A stretch of DNA of 64,000 bases from Evansella sp. LMS18 (GTDB lineage Bacteria > Bacillota > Bacilli > Bacillales > Salisediminibacteriaceae). The position numbers and the translations under genes are program-made. How positions within the stretch are numbered: the stretch's first letter is position 1; the number at the start of each line of letters is the position of its first letter. Positions 45,122 through 54,101 of this stretch are shown piece by piece. The DNA is taken from assembly GCF_024362785.1 (NCBI RefSeq), contig NZ_CP093301.1, positions 124,001-188,000 on the forward strand. The letters are read 5' to 3'. The notes under the pieces are model-generated. The model searched no databases and was not told the DNA's origin. It worked only from the letters and a program-made list of their open reading frames with translations.

Positions 45122-45676
45122 TTATTGTTCTTGACGAAACATGGAGAACTCACCTTGAAAAACAAGCTCCTGGCCAACATAGCTGTTTACTTCAACGAAG
45201 GTACGGTCTTCGCGGATGTCCGTCACGTACGCTTTGGCGATTACTCGCTCCCCGACTTTCACACGCCTTTTGAAGGACATATCTGCTGCTGCAGTCAAGG
45301 CAAGTTCATCGTTAATCACAGCGACGGCCAGTGAATTTGCCTGCGCAAAAAGGTGATGCCCTCTCGCAATGCCGGTTCTGGAAAAAACATGCTCTTCCTT
45401 TATATCCAGAATGGAGATTGCGTGCTTATCCAATTCAAGGTCGATTACTTCTCCGATAACCTCTTCGATTGGAAGTGCCTTAACTGTGTCGTACTGCTGC
45501 TTAGCAACGTGTTTTATACGCTCTCTCACTTCAGGTATATTAAGCTCGAGCCTGTCCAGCCTGACTGTCTGCACACTGACTTTAAACTCCTCCGCCAAAG
45601 CTTCGTCGGTAATAAACGGATTTTCGGAAATTTTATCTTTTAACAGCGGCTGTCTTTGTTTTTTAGATATTTTCAT
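45122..45676 (-). CDS. fapR: Fatty acid and phospholipid biosynthesis repressor FapR
   Basis: Repressor released from DNA by malonyl-CoA. 184 aa with an N-terminal helix-turn-helix (about 5-60: [25 protein letters not shown]) and a C-terminal hot-dog ligand domain (about 75-180) with [40 protein letters not shown] and [15 protein letters not shown]. It is the first gene of its operon, and its own operator and promoter are visible upstream, so autoregulation is expected. Confidence 0.97.
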   Translation of the reverse strand: MKISKKQRQPLLKDKISENPFITDEALAEEFKVSVQTVRLDRLELNIPEVRERIKHVAKQQYDTVKALPIEEVIGEVIDLELDKHAISILDIKEEHVFSRTGIARGHHLFAQANSLAVAVINDELALTAAADMSFKRRVKVGERVIAKAYVTDIREDRTFVEVNSYVGQELVFQGEFSMFRQEQ

Positions 45677-45696
45677 TTTCTCACTTCCACGTTTCT

Positions 45697-45712
45697 ATGA
45701 CTAGGTACTAAT
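45697..45712 (-). promoter_or_regulatory. FapR operator
   Basis: The minus strand reads ATTAGTACCTAGTCAT, a close match to the FapR box (ATTAGTACCTAGTC and its dyad). It lies between the -10 element and the fapR start, so bound FapR would block transcription start. Confidence 0.85.
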
Positions 45713-45715
45713 AGT

Positions 45716-45745
45716 AGTATATATTTGTGATGCACTACTTTTCAA
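45716..45745 (-). promoter_or_regulatory. SigA-type promoter of the fapR-plsX-fabD-fabG operon
   Basis: TTGAAA (45745-45740), 18-bp spacer, TATACT (45721-45716) on the minus strand, each 5 of 6 to consensus. It is in the short gap after recG, immediately upstream of the FapR box. Confidence 0.75.
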
Positions 45746-45758
45746 CAATAAATATTCA

Positions 45759-47795
45759 TTAGTCCAGTTTTTTCTCTGAAAAGATACCTTCAGACTTTAA
45801 ATAGAGCCGGAGTTTTGAGTAGTCCTGCCCTTTCCAGAAAGTTTCTGAGTGAACGAGCTTTACCGCGTCCTGCCTTGCAACCTCAAGCACCCGGTAATCC
45901 TCTACAATGTCGGCAACTTTAAATACCGGGAGCCCGCTTTGTTTTGCCCCAAAAAAGTCTCCTGGCCCCCGAAGTTCCAGGTCACGTTCTGACAATTCGA
46001 AGCCATCCGTTGTCTCTATCATGATTGACATTCTTTCTTTACCAACGTCTGACTTTGGATTGGCAAGTAATATACAGTAGGATTGAGCATCCCCTCTTCC
46101 TACCCTTCCTCTCAGCTGGTGCAGCTGTGCAAGCCCGAATCTTTCTGCGTCGTAAATTACCATAACTGTAGCGTTAGGGACGTTGACCCCTACTTCTACT
46201 ACCGTAGTGGAGACCAGAATCTGAACCTGGTTTTCAGCAAATTCATTCATCACTTCATCTTTTTCCTGGGAGGAAAGGCGTCCGTGCATCAAACCAACAT
46301 TTATATCAGGAAGCGCCTGTTGCAGCTGAAAATGTACATCTATCGCATTTTGGACGTCAAGTTTTTCTGATTCTTCAATAAGCGGGCAGATGACATAAGC
46401 CTGATGCCCTTTATTGATCTCTTTTTTAATGAACTCAATCACCTTAGGAAGAACTTCCGGCTTCACCCATCTTGTATCCACCGGCTTTCTCCCCGCTGGC
46501 ATTTCATCAATTACAGAAACGTCCATATCGCCAAAAGCAGAGATGGCAAGCGTCCGGGGAATCGGAGTTGCTGTCATAAACAGAACATCAGGACGAACAC
46601 CTTTTTTCCTCAGGATCCTCCTTTGCTCCACTCCGAATCTGTGCTGCTCGTCAGTAATAACAAGACCAAGATGATGGAAGTCGACCCCTTCCTGGATAAG
46701 TGCATGGGTGCCTATTAAAACATCTATTTTCCCATCTTTTAAATCAGCAAGGATCTCTCTCCGCTCTTTAGCCCGTGCGGATCCGGAAAGCAGGGCTACT
46801 TTAATACCATGAGGTTCAAGCAATCCTTTTAAAGACTCCAGGTGCTGCTCTGCCAGTATCTCCGTCGGCACCATCAGCGCCCCCTGGAAACCTGCTTTTA
46901 CAGCAGCAAACAGGGCACAGCCTGCTATTATGGTTTTCCCTGAACCCACGTCTCCCTGAAGGAGCCTGTTCATTCTGTAGTCACTCTTTAAATCATCGAT
47001 AATTTCTTTCAGCACCCTTTTTTGTGCTCCTGTCAAAGAAAACGGCAGCTGTCTGACGAAGTCCCTGATTTCTTCCGTCTCAAATTCTTTCTTTTGGCCT
47101 TCGTCTGCTTCCCTCTCTATTTTGCGGTACATCTGCATTTTTAGCTGGAAAAGAAGCAGTTCTTCATAAATCATCCTGCGTTTCGCCTGTGCCAGTTGCG
47201 CAGGGGAAGAAGGAAAATGCAGTTCCCGGATAGTTTCTTCCCGGGGCAGCAGGCGGTATGCAGCAAGAAGCTGTGGAGGAAGAATCTCTTCAACCTTTCC
47301 TTCTAATTGCTGTATCGCTTGCCTGATCAGTTTTCTTAAGGTTGTTATTTTCAAATCGCCCTTCACTGAATAAACAGGTTCCAGACCTTGTCCAGGACCA
47401 TTTTGTTGTTCCTGTTTTATTGTCCCTCCTGTTATCATCAGCCGGTTACGGTCAAACTTGCCACTCAGGATAATCGTATCGCCAAGATGAACTTGTTTTT
47501 TTAAGTAAGCCTGGTTAAAGAAGACAGCCTGCACTAAGAGACCGTCCACGAGAACGCGAACGGTCAGGCGGGACTTATTTTTCCCGTGAAATCTAAGAGC
47601 TGGTTCACTGTGTACCTTGCCCCTTACAGTAACCCTCTCATTATGCTGGGCTTCCATGATCGGGCGAATTGCATGGTCTTCATACCTGAACGGGAAGTGT
47701 TCAAGCAGATCCTGTACAGTGTAGACCCCCATCGCCTGCAGCTGTTCATAGCTCCGGGGGCCTACTCCATGAATTTCTGTTATTGGCTGTTCCAT
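45759..47795 (-). CDS. recG: ATP-dependent DNA helicase RecG
   Basis: Remodels stalled replication forks and branched recombination intermediates. At 678 aa it is full length (682 in B. subtilis). The N-terminal wedge/OB domain is at about 50-150. Helicase motifs: GDVGSGKTIIAG (I, about 281-292), DEQHRFGVEQR (II), TATPIPRTLA (III), QLRGRVGRGDAQSYCIL (VI). It lies 6 bp after sdaAA. Confidence 0.98.
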   Translation of the reverse strand: MEQPITEIHGVGPRSYEQLQAMGVYTVQDLLEHFPFRYEDHAIRPIMEAQHNERVTVRGKVHSEPALRFHGKNKSRLTVRVLVDGLLVQAVFFNQAYLKKQVHLGDTIILSGKFDRNRLMITGGTIKQEQQNGPGQGLEPVYSVKGDLKITTLRKLIRQAIQQLEGKVEEILPPQLLAAYRLLPREETIRELHFPSSPAQLAQAKRRMIYEELLLFQLKMQMYRKIEREADEGQKKEFETEEIRDFVRQLPFSLTGAQKRVLKEIIDDLKSDYRMNRLLQGDVGSGKTIIAGCALFAAVKAGFQGALMVPTEILAEQHLESLKGLLEPHGIKVALLSGSARAKERREILADLKDGKIDVLIGTHALIQEGVDFHHLGLVITDEQHRFGVEQRRILRKKGVRPDVLFMTATPIPRTLAISAFGDMDVSVIDEMPAGRKPVDTRWVKPEVLPKVIEFIKKEINKGHQAYVICPLIEESEKLDVQNAIDVHFQLQQALPDINVGLMHGRLSSQEKDEVMNEFAENQVQILVSTTVVEVGVNVPNATVMVIYDAERFGLAQLHQLRGRVGRGDAQSYCILLANPKSDVGKERMSIMIETTDGFELSERDLELRGPGDFFGAKQSGLPVFKVADIVEDYRVLEVARQDAVKLVHSETFWKGQDYSKLRLYLKSEGIFSEKKLD

Positions 47796-47801
47796 TGATT
47801 A

Positions 47802-48686
47802 TCACACCTTTGCAGACTTGCCGAATATTTTCTCCTGGTATTTACGGCCGGTCGGTGTTGCAGCCAGTCCTCCTTCGGCAGTTTCTCTCAATGCTGACGG
47901 CATTGATTGACCAATACGGAACATGGCATCGATTACCTCATCACAAGGTATTCGGCTTTTTATTCCGGCTAATGCCAGGTCCGCGGACACAATAGCACCC
48001 GAGGCACCTGCAGCATTTCTTTTTACACAAGGAACCTCCACTAATCCTGCGACAGGGTCACAAACTAAACCCAGCATATTTTTTAACGCGATCGCCATCG
48101 CTTCCGCTGACTGCTGCGGTGTCCCCCCTGCCATTTCTACTGCAGCTGCTGCTGCCATTCCGGTTGCAGAACCTACCTCCGCCTGGCACCCGCCTGCAGC
48201 GCCTGAGATCGATGCATTATTGGCTACCACGAATCCGAATGCTCCGGAAGTAAATAGGAATCTTACCATTTGTTCTCTTGTTGGATTAAGCTTATCTTTA
48301 AGAGCAAACAACACACCTGGAGCTACTCCTGCTGAACCTGCGGTTGGTGTGGCACATATTGTCCCCATCGCAGCATTCACTTCGTTTGTGGCCATTGCTT
48401 TTGCCACCGCGTCCAGCATGAGCGGGCCGGCAAGTGTATCATTAGATTGTATATATTCGTAAAGTTTTTTGCCGTCTCCGCCTGTGAGGCCCGACAAGGA
48501 TTTCACTTCTTCATGAATGCCCCGGTGCACTGCTTTTTCCATTACATCAAGGTTTCGTTCCATCTGGGCAATAACTTCCTCTCTGGAACGATCGTGTATT
48601 TCCATTTCCTGGCGAATCATCACTTCGGAAATCTGTATACCTTCTTTTTCGGCTATAGCCACCAATTCTTCAACATTGCGAAACAT
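47802..48686 (-). CDS. sdaAA: L-serine dehydratase, iron-sulfur alpha subunit
   Basis: Fe-S dependent conversion of serine to pyruvate and ammonia. 294 aa (300 in B. subtilis). The cysteines expected to hold the cluster lie in MGTICATPTAGSAGV, GLVCDPVAGLVEVPCVKRN and nearby glycine-rich loops (SGAAGGCQAEVGSATGMAAAA). It works with the beta subunit encoded 26 bp upstream. Confidence 0.97.
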   Translation of the reverse strand: MFRNVEELVAIAEKEGIQISEVMIRQEMEIHDRSREEVIAQMERNLDVMEKAVHRGIHEEVKSLSGLTGGDGKKLYEYIQSNDTLAGPLMLDAVAKAMATNEVNAAMGTICATPTAGSAGVAPGVLFALKDKLNPTREQMVRFLFTSGAFGFVVANNASISGAAGGCQAEVGSATGMAAAAAVEMAGGTPQQSAEAMAIALKNMLGLVCDPVAGLVEVPCVKRNAAGASGAIVSADLALAGIKSRIPCDEVIDAMFRIGQSMPSALRETAEGGLAATPTGRKYQEKIFGKSAKV

Positions 48687-48712
48687 GATGCAACCTCCTT
48701 GGTGCTGAAGTC

Positions 48713-49375
48713 TTACTCGTTTATTTTAGTTACTGTTTCAACATGCTCCAGCGCTTCAATTTCTTTTAAAATATCTTCCCCGATATTTTGATCCATCTCA
48801 ATGACCATCAGTGCTTCTTTCCCCACATCTTTCCTGGAAACTTCCATACGCCCAATGTTAACTTCGTATTTTGCCAGGTGGCTGGAAACGGAAGCGATTG
48901 CACCATACCGGTCATTATGGACGACCAGTATCGCTGGGTGATTACCGCTCAGCCTTAAAGGAAAACCGTTCAGCTCGGTAATTTCGACTTTCCCCCCACC
49001 TATGGAAATACCCACTAATTCCAGTTCCTGAACCCCGTTTCCGAGACGAACCTTTACCGTATTCGGATGGTCAGGCTGAGCTTCCTCTTCATGGAAAGAT
49101 ACGTTCATACCTTTAGTTTCTGCGATGTTCAAGGCGTCGGTAATGCGGGGATCCGAAGTATCGAATCCTAACACTCCGCCTGTAAGAGCGACATCTGTCC
49201 CATGGCCCTGGTACGTTTTTGCAAAGGATCCATATAAGTGAAAGGACACCCATGCTGGTTCAGCGCGGAATAACTGTCTTGCTACGAGACCGATTCTTGC
49301 AGCCCCTGCTGTATGTGAACTTGACGGCCCAATCATCACGGGGCCGATAATATCGAAAACACTCCTGTATTTCAT
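48713..49375 (-). CDS. sdaAB: L-serine dehydratase, beta subunit
   Basis: 220 aa (same length as in B. subtilis). FDIIGPVMIGPSSSHTAGAARIG opens the beta domain, and a C-terminal ACT domain (about 148-218: ILVVHNDRYGAIASVSSHLA) probably senses serine. It precedes sdaAA. In B. subtilis it follows fakA directly; here degV and a terminator intervene, so sdaAB begins its own unit. Confidence 0.96.
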   Translation of the reverse strand: MKYRSVFDIIGPVMIGPSSSHTAGAARIGLVARQLFRAEPAWVSFHLYGSFAKTYQGHGTDVALTGGVLGFDTSDPRITDALNIAETKGMNVSFHEEEAQPDHPNTVKVRLGNGVQELELVGISIGGGKVEITELNGFPLRLSGNHPAILVVHNDRYGAIASVSSHLAKYEVNIGRMEVSRKDVGKEALMVIEMDQNIGEDILKEIEALEHVETVTKINE

Positions 49376-49558
49376 TGTGAATTCCTCCCTGGAAACTCTC
49401 TTTAATTACAATAACACATTTAGTGAAAAATACTATGTATATCTTAACAAATTGCGGGAAAAAGGGCTATCATAACCGGCTGGACAGCTTGCCCGGATGG
49501 TTATGTCAGCTGTTTAAAGGGGAAGTTGACGGATTTTGACGTTTATCGCATTATGCCT

Positions 49559-49678
49559 TTATGGCAGAGGCAGACCATGCAGCCCCATTTTTGGCAATTT
49601 AACGGAATGAGGAACCGCAACTCCAAATTTAGAGGATTCTGGTTCCGCTATGTCCGTAATTCCTTCGAAGTGCCATAA
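49559..49678. repeat. Imperfect palindromic repeat between sdaAB and degV
   Basis: Outer arms TTATGGCA (49559-49566) and TGCCATAA (49671-49678) are perfect; the inner part is ACGGAATGAGGAACCGCA against TGGTTCCGCTATGTCCGT. The 49376-49731 interval has no gene; apart from this repeat it is AT-rich. Confidence 0.55.
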
Positions 49679-49731
49679 CTCTCCCAGATCTCTCTTCCTG
49701 CAATTTCAATTTGCGATTATACAACAAAAAA

Positions 49732-49763
49732 CCCTGATCTCAGGATAATTCCTTAGATCAGGG
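49732..49763 (-). terminator. Intrinsic terminator after degV
   Basis: Perfect 9-bp stem CCCTGATCT / AGATCAGGG with a further paired AAGGAATTATCCT-like loop, followed on the minus strand by TTTTTTGTTG. It is 18 bp after the degV stop. Confidence 0.9.
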
Positions 49764-49781
49764 CTGGTTTACAACTATTTG

Positions 49782-50642
49782 TTACATTTTGCTCCGGCCA
49801 AATGCAATCGAGATTGTGCCAGGGCCTACATGAGTACCTATTACTGGCCCGATATTTGTAACTACTTCTTTCTTTACATTAAACCGGTCCTTTATTTTTT
49901 CCATAAGCTCATCGGCTTCTGCCTGTACTTCCGCATGTGAAATTCCCACATGCACAGGATCACTGCCGAAGCGGTCTTCAAATTCATCAAGAATTTTTGC
50001 GACAGCTTTTTTGTTGCCCCTTACTTTTTCATACGGGAAAACTTCCCCTTCTTCTGTCAAAGAAAGAATAGGCTTTATTTTAAGCAGGGATCCCAGGACA
50101 GCAGACGCTTTACCAATTCGCCCGTTTTTCTCCAGGTACTCCAGAGTGTCTACCATGAAAAACACGGTGGTTTCTTCAAGCAGCTCGTTTATTCTGGAAA
50201 TTACTTCGTCTTTGGACGCTCCCTTATTAGCAAGTGCCGCAGCTTCCACAACGACTACGCCGATTGCATAAGAAGCCCTCTTTGAATCAATCACAGTAAC
50301 CGGAATTTCATCTCCAAGCGTCTGGGATGCTATATAAGCAGACTGGTATGTACCGCTCAGTTTAGATGACAAGTGAATGGAAATAATATCACTTTCAGGA
50401 TTTTCTTCTGACAAGCGGCGGTATTCCTCTTCAAACTGATGCGGGGTTGGCTGAGATGTTGTTGGAATCTGGTCTGCTTTCTTTAGTTTTTCATAAAAAT
50501 GGTCAGGAGTCAGGTCGACACCATCTTCGTATGTCTCTTCACCGAAGTGGACTTTGAGCGGCACGACTGTTATTCCCAGTTCTTCCTGCAGCGATTTCGG
50601 TATATCAGCAGTTGAATCAGTGACTATTAGAACTTTTCCCAT
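49782..50642 (-). CDS. degV: DegV family fatty-acid-binding protein (FakB-type)
   Basis: 286 aa. DegV/FakB proteins hold a fatty acid for phosphorylation by FakA. Conserved features are VTDSTADIPKSLQEELGI (about 7-24), VVPLKVHFGEETYEDGVDL, TTSQPTPHQFEEEY (the Thr-Ser lid motif), IHLSSKLSGTYQSA and a late IGTHVGPGTISIAFG. It is 29 bp downstream of fakA in the same orientation, so kinase and carrier are probably made together. Confidence 0.93.
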   Translation of the reverse strand: MGKVLIVTDSTADIPKSLQEELGITVVPLKVHFGEETYEDGVDLTPDHFYEKLKKADQIPTTSQPTPHQFEEEYRRLSEENPESDIISIHLSSKLSGTYQSAYIASQTLGDEIPVTVIDSKRASYAIGVVVVEAAALANKGASKDEVISRINELLEETTVFFMVDTLEYLEKNGRIGKASAVLGSLLKIKPILSLTEEGEVFPYEKVRGNKKAVAKILDEFEDRFGSDPVHVGISHAEVQAEADELMEKIKDRFNVKKEVVTNIGPVIGTHVGPGTISIAFGRSKM

Positions 50643-50671
50643 AAACGCAACCCCCTGTTTAATTTAGCCTC

Positions 50672-52354
50672 TTACTCCACTGAGATGATATATGAGTATA
50701 GAGGCTGGTTTCCTTCGTGGACTTCTACTTCCACATCCTTATACTGCTCTTCCAGATATGCAGCCAGTTCGTCCGCATCTTCCTCTGTACGGTCTTCCCC
50801 TCGGATAATCGTAATGATTTCACTGTCTTCATCCACCATTTTACCCAGAAGCTCTTTTGCAACAGCCTGTACATCACTGTCGGTGGATACTATATCTTTT
50901 TCGACAATGCCCATGAAATCTCCTTTTTTAATCTCCACACCGCTAATACTTGTATCCCGGACAGCGTATGTTACCTCACCGGTTTTAACTGTTGAAAGTG
51001 CTTCTTTCATTTCTTCCTCATTATCGTCCAGTTCAGCTGCAGGATTGAATGTCAGCAGTGCGGCTAAACCTTGAGGAACAGACTTCGAAGGTACAACGAC
51101 AACATCTTTGTCGGAAACTGAAGCAGCTTGCTCAGCAGCCATAATAATATTTCCGTTATTCGGAAGCAGCACGATTTTTTCAGAGTTACTCTCCTCAATC
51201 GCTTTAACGAAATCTTCTGTAGACGGGTTCATTGTCTGGCCGCCCTCGATAACACGCTTCGCTCCAAGGCTCTTGAATAACCGGGAAATCCCTTCCCCCA
51301 TAGCAACAGTGATAACGGCATATTCGGTTTTCTCTGCTTTTTCAGGCACAATTGGAGGAGCTGCAGAATGGCTTTCCTGCTCAAGAATGCTCGTATGCTG
51401 TTCCCGCATATTTTCTATTTTTACATTTACGAGGGAACCAAATCTCTGAGCGGCAGAAATCACATTGCCGGGATACTCCGCGTGAATATGAATTTTCAGG
51501 AGATCTTCATCGGAAACAACAAGCAGGGAGTCGCCATGTTCACTGAGCTCTTCTCTGAAATCAGTGTCACTATATGGGTTTTCCTCTACTTTGTCTTCTT
51601 CAAACTTCACCATTACTTCTGTACAGTACCCAAATTCTATGTCTTCTGTGGACATATGGCTTTGGGCTGACTGATGGTGTTCCACTTTAACGAGCTCGTC
51701 CATACTTGGTCCTTGAGCCTCTGTTTCGGCGATTTTTTCCCCTTTTAACACGGCAAGGAAGCCTTCATAGATTGTCAGGAGCCCCTGTCCTCCGGAGTCC
51801 ACTACCCCTACTTCCTTCAATACAGGAAGAAGATCAGGTGTCCGCTCCAAGGAAGCCTTTGCTTCCGTTACAACAGCTTCCATAAGCGCAATGGTATCAT
51901 CATTTTTTTTAGCGAACTCCACGGCTTTATTTGCTGAGTCTTTAGCCACAGTAAGGATTGTTCCTTCCACCGGCTTCATGACAGCTTTATATGCCATATC
52001 TACCCCGTAAGCGAATGCTTTACTTAAATCTTTGCTTCCGATGGACTCTTTCCCTTCCACTGATTTGGAGAAACCGCGGAAAAGCTGTGATAATATTACA
52101 CCGGAATTTCCTCTTGCTCCCATTAACAGCCCTTTGGCAAAATAACCTGCCACCTGTCCTGCATGGGTTTTACTCTGTGCCTTAACTTCCTTGACACCTG
52201 AAGTGATTGTTAAATTCATATTTGTTCCTGTATCTCCGTCTGGCACGGGGAATACATTTAAGGCATCGATGGATTTCGCATTGTTGGATAAGTTGTTCGC
52301 TCCCTCAATTAACATCTGGGCGAACTTTTCTCCTTCAATTATCTTGATCGTCAC
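50672..52354 (-). CDS. fakA: Fatty acid kinase FakA (YloV), DAK domain protein
   Basis: ATP-dependent kinase that phosphorylates fatty acids bound to FakB, feeding PlsX/PlsY lipid synthesis. At 560 aa it is full length. The N-terminal DhaL-type ATP-binding domain (about 1-205) has NVFPVPDGDTGTNM and GARGNSGVILSQLFRG; a middle domain follows, and the C-terminal domain (about 340-560) has VVPSKSVPQGLAAL and ITIIRGEDRTEEDADELA. It lies 15 bp after yloU and is followed by degV. Confidence 0.95.
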   Translation of the reverse strand: MTIKIIEGEKFAQMLIEGANNLSNNAKSIDALNVFPVPDGDTGTNMNLTITSGVKEVKAQSKTHAGQVAGYFAKGLLMGARGNSGVILSQLFRGFSKSVEGKESIGSKDLSKAFAYGVDMAYKAVMKPVEGTILTVAKDSANKAVEFAKKNDDTIALMEAVVTEAKASLERTPDLLPVLKEVGVVDSGGQGLLTIYEGFLAVLKGEKIAETEAQGPSMDELVKVEHHQSAQSHMSTEDIEFGYCTEVMVKFEEDKVEENPYSDTDFREELSEHGDSLLVVSDEDLLKIHIHAEYPGNVISAAQRFGSLVNVKIENMREQHTSILEQESHSAAPPIVPEKAEKTEYAVITVAMGEGISRLFKSLGAKRVIEGGQTMNPSTEDFVKAIEESNSEKIVLLPNNGNIIMAAEQAASVSDKDVVVVPSKSVPQGLAALLTFNPAAELDDNEEEMKEALSTVKTGEVTYAVRDTSISGVEIKKGDFMGIVEKDIVSTDSDVQAVAKELLGKMVDEDSEIITIIRGEDRTEEDADELAAYLEEQYKDVEVEVHEGNQPLYSYIISVE

Positions 52355-52369
52355 GAATGCTCCTCCTAA

Positions 52370-52732
52370 CTATGGGTTTGTCACACGTACACCTTGTACG
52401 AATATATTTACCGAACTTACTTCCAGGCCCAGCATTTGTTTCAGCTGGTATTTCACTTTGGACTGAACATTGTGCGCTACCTCTGAAATCTTGGTTCCGT
52501 AGCTAACAATAATGTACATATCAATATAAACCTCTTCTTCTTTTTCCCGTATTACAACTCCGCGTCCCATATTCTCTCTGCCTAAGAGGTCGGTAATTCC
52601 GTCTTTAAGCTGCTTTTGTGAAGCCATTCCCACAATTCCGTAGCAATCGATCGCCGCTCCGCCTGCAATAACAGCTACCACTTCTTTTGAAACGTCAATT
52701 GTTCCGTAGTTCGTTTTCATTTCAATGGTCAT
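52370..52732 (-). CDS. yloU: Asp23/Gls24 family envelope stress protein YloU
   Basis: 120-aa alkaline-shock-protein-like protein. Typical segments are VIAGGAAIDCYGIVGMASQ (about 21-39), EEEVYIDMYIIVSYGTKISEVAHNVQ and a short C-terminal strand (VSSVNIFVQGVRV). Members associate with the membrane; the role of YloU is unknown. First gene of the yloU-fakA-degV unit, divergent from rpmB. Confidence 0.93.
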   Translation of the reverse strand: MTIEMKTNYGTIDVSKEVVAVIAGGAAIDCYGIVGMASQKQLKDGITDLLGRENMGRGVVIREKEEEVYIDMYIIVSYGTKISEVAHNVQSKVKYQLKQMLGLEVSSVNIFVQGVRVTNP

Positions 52733-53160
52733 GCAAAAGCCCCCCTTTGGATGTTTTCCTCATGGCTAGTGTAATTTTACTATAAAAGAATTTAATTTAA
52801 AAGAAAACTTGAAAAGGAATTCTTTGTTTGCCGCCCGCAGCGGATAAAAGGTTTAGAACCGGGACGCTTTCGCTGCGGTTCAGCCGCTTGCAACAACTGC
52901 CGCAGTATGCCGCTTCATAAGGCACCTCTGACGGCTGCCTCATCATGATATCAGGATAACGGGCTGGTTGCTGCTTGTGCCCTATTCTGGCGTAATGAAT
53001 TTATGTATAATCAATCCCCTGCCGTCAATCAAGTCTGGCAAAATAACGGTATGTTCAAAACTCACTCCTGCTGTTTTGCAGGAACAAGACGGCACAATAT
53101 ATTATTATCTTGTCTGTCACGCTTGCTGTCAAGGGGATAACCTTTAAAGTTATTTTAAAC
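52733..53160. other. Non-coding interval between divergent yloU and rpmB
   Basis: No gene is supported. 52740-52830 is AT-rich with no clear yloU promoter. 52830-52970 is comparatively G+C-rich (GCCGCCCGCAGCGG, GCGGTTCAGCCGC, TGCCGCAGTATGCCGC) and may be a degenerate repeat. 53010-53150 holds CTGCTGTTTTGCAG and other small dyads of no clear meaning. Confidence 0.4.
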
Positions 53161-53163
53161 TAC

Positions 53164-53192
53164 TTGAAATTCTTTTTTTCCTGTGCTAAGAT
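53164..53192 (+). promoter_or_regulatory. SigA-type promoter of rpmB
   Basis: TTGAAA (53164-53169), 17 bp, then TAAGAT (53187-53192) preceded by TGC, an extended -10. It is about 75 bp upstream of the rpmB start codon. Confidence 0.75.
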
Positions 53193-53266
53193 GTTTTAGT
53201 GTTTGTTATGAAACTTGATTAGTGAAGACTTGGAATTTGACCGGTTTTACGAAGGAGGGAAAAACT

Positions 53267-53455
53267 ATGTCACGTAAATGTGTAATTACGGGTAGAGGCC
53301 CTAAAACAGGAAACAAGCGTTCTCACGCATTGAATGCAACGAAACGCCGTTGGGGTGCTAACGTTCAGAAAGTGCGTATCATGGTAGACGGTAAGCCAAA
53401 ACGTGTATACGTTTCTGCAAGAGCGCTTAAATCTGGTAAAGTTGAACGCGTTTAA
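53267..53455 (+). CDS. rpmB: 50S ribosomal protein L28
   Basis: 62-aa protein, the same length as in B. subtilis. The start [11 protein letters not shown] at 53267 has GGAGGG 7 nt upstream; the 15 in-frame codons before it have no ribosome binding site. [21 protein letters not shown] and [16 protein letters not shown] are conserved. A single cysteine means it is not the four-cysteine zinc-binding form. It is the only plus-strand gene in the right block. Confidence 0.98.
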   Translation: MSRKCVITGRGPKTGNKRSHALNATKRRWGANVQKVRIMVDGKPKRVYVSARALKSGKVERV

Positions 53456-53510
53456 TATTAAATGAAAAAGAGACGGAATCCAGAACTCCTTCTCTTTATA
53501 GTTGTACTAA

Positions 53511-53537
53511 AAAACGGCGCCTCTTGCGCCGTTTTTT
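53511..53537 (+). terminator. Intrinsic terminator after rpmB
   Basis: Perfect 10-bp stem AAAACGGCGC / GCGCCGTTTT with a 5-nt loop, T-run extending the stem, about 55 bp after the stop. Confidence 0.9.
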
Positions 53538-53637
53538 GCTGTTCATGGAAGAAGTCAGAATTCCCGGTGTATCTGCTCTTACCATGACCTCAATTAAATT
53601 CAGGATGGAAAGGATTGTCCGTACTGCAATACAGCAT

Positions 53638-53718
53638 TTAACCCTTCTTAAAGGCTCCCAGACATGCTCTTACAAAGCCGCCAATAAATTTTGGCAGTTT
53701 AATTGTATAAAACTTCAT
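53638..53718 (-). CDS. spoVM: Stage V sporulation protein M (SpoVM)
   Basis: 26-codon gene found by reading the minus strand. The peptide begins MKFYTIKLPKFIGGFVRA and ends CLGAFKKG, nearly identical to B. subtilis SpoVM. This amphipathic helix senses the curvature of the forespore membrane and anchors SpoIVA for coat assembly. Pro9, required for function in B. subtilis, is conserved. GGAGGGGG lies 6 nt upstream. It lies between rpe and rpmB as in B. subtilis, but without thiN. Expression during sporulation is inferred. Confidence 0.93.
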   Translation of the reverse strand: MKFYTIKLPKFIGGFVRACLGAFKKG

Positions 53719-54055
53719 TTTTCCCCCTCCTCAAATGAGCTTCCATGGCCAGAACAGGACATAAAGTTTAAGAATAATTACGTGTATCGTTATTATCCAT
53801 TATATTCATCCTTCCGGAAATAGTACCCTTTTTCTGAAGATACATCTTTTCAAATAAGGCAAGTATGCAGCGGAACTTAGAAAAACCAGCCTCTTCAGCC
53901 TGTTTCAGAAAGAAAAAAATAAACCGGTAATTATCTTCCTTCTGTGACGGACATGTTCCCAATGTTCCTATCCGGATATTCAATAGCATATGAAAAAGTT
54001 TATAGCATGTGCGGCTTCCAAAGCCAAAAACCATGAAAATTGAATGAAACAAAAA
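53719..54055. other. Non-coding interval between rpe and spoVM
   Basis: B. subtilis has thiN (thiamine pyrophosphokinase) here. This window has about 340 bp with one open frame of 94 codons (53768-54052, minus) that lacks a ribosome binding site, starts inside the rpe terminator region and has no recognisable domain. The spoVM promoter should lie here, but I could not place it. Confidence 0.45.
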
Positions 54056-54087
54056 CAGGCCTCCCCATCAAATTAAGGGGTGGCCTG
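54056..54087 (-). terminator. Intrinsic terminator after rpe
   Basis: Stem CAGGCCACCCC / GGGGAGGCCTG (11 bp, one mismatch) with a 10-nt loop, then TTTTTG on the minus strand. It ends the long coaBC-to-rpe series. Confidence 0.88.
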
Positions 54088-54101
54088 CAGTATTTAAACG
54101 T

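Noticed and set aside
53768-54052. 94-codon ORF between rpe and spoVM
   Set aside because: No ribosome binding site, start in the rpe terminator, no similarity to thiN or any family I know.
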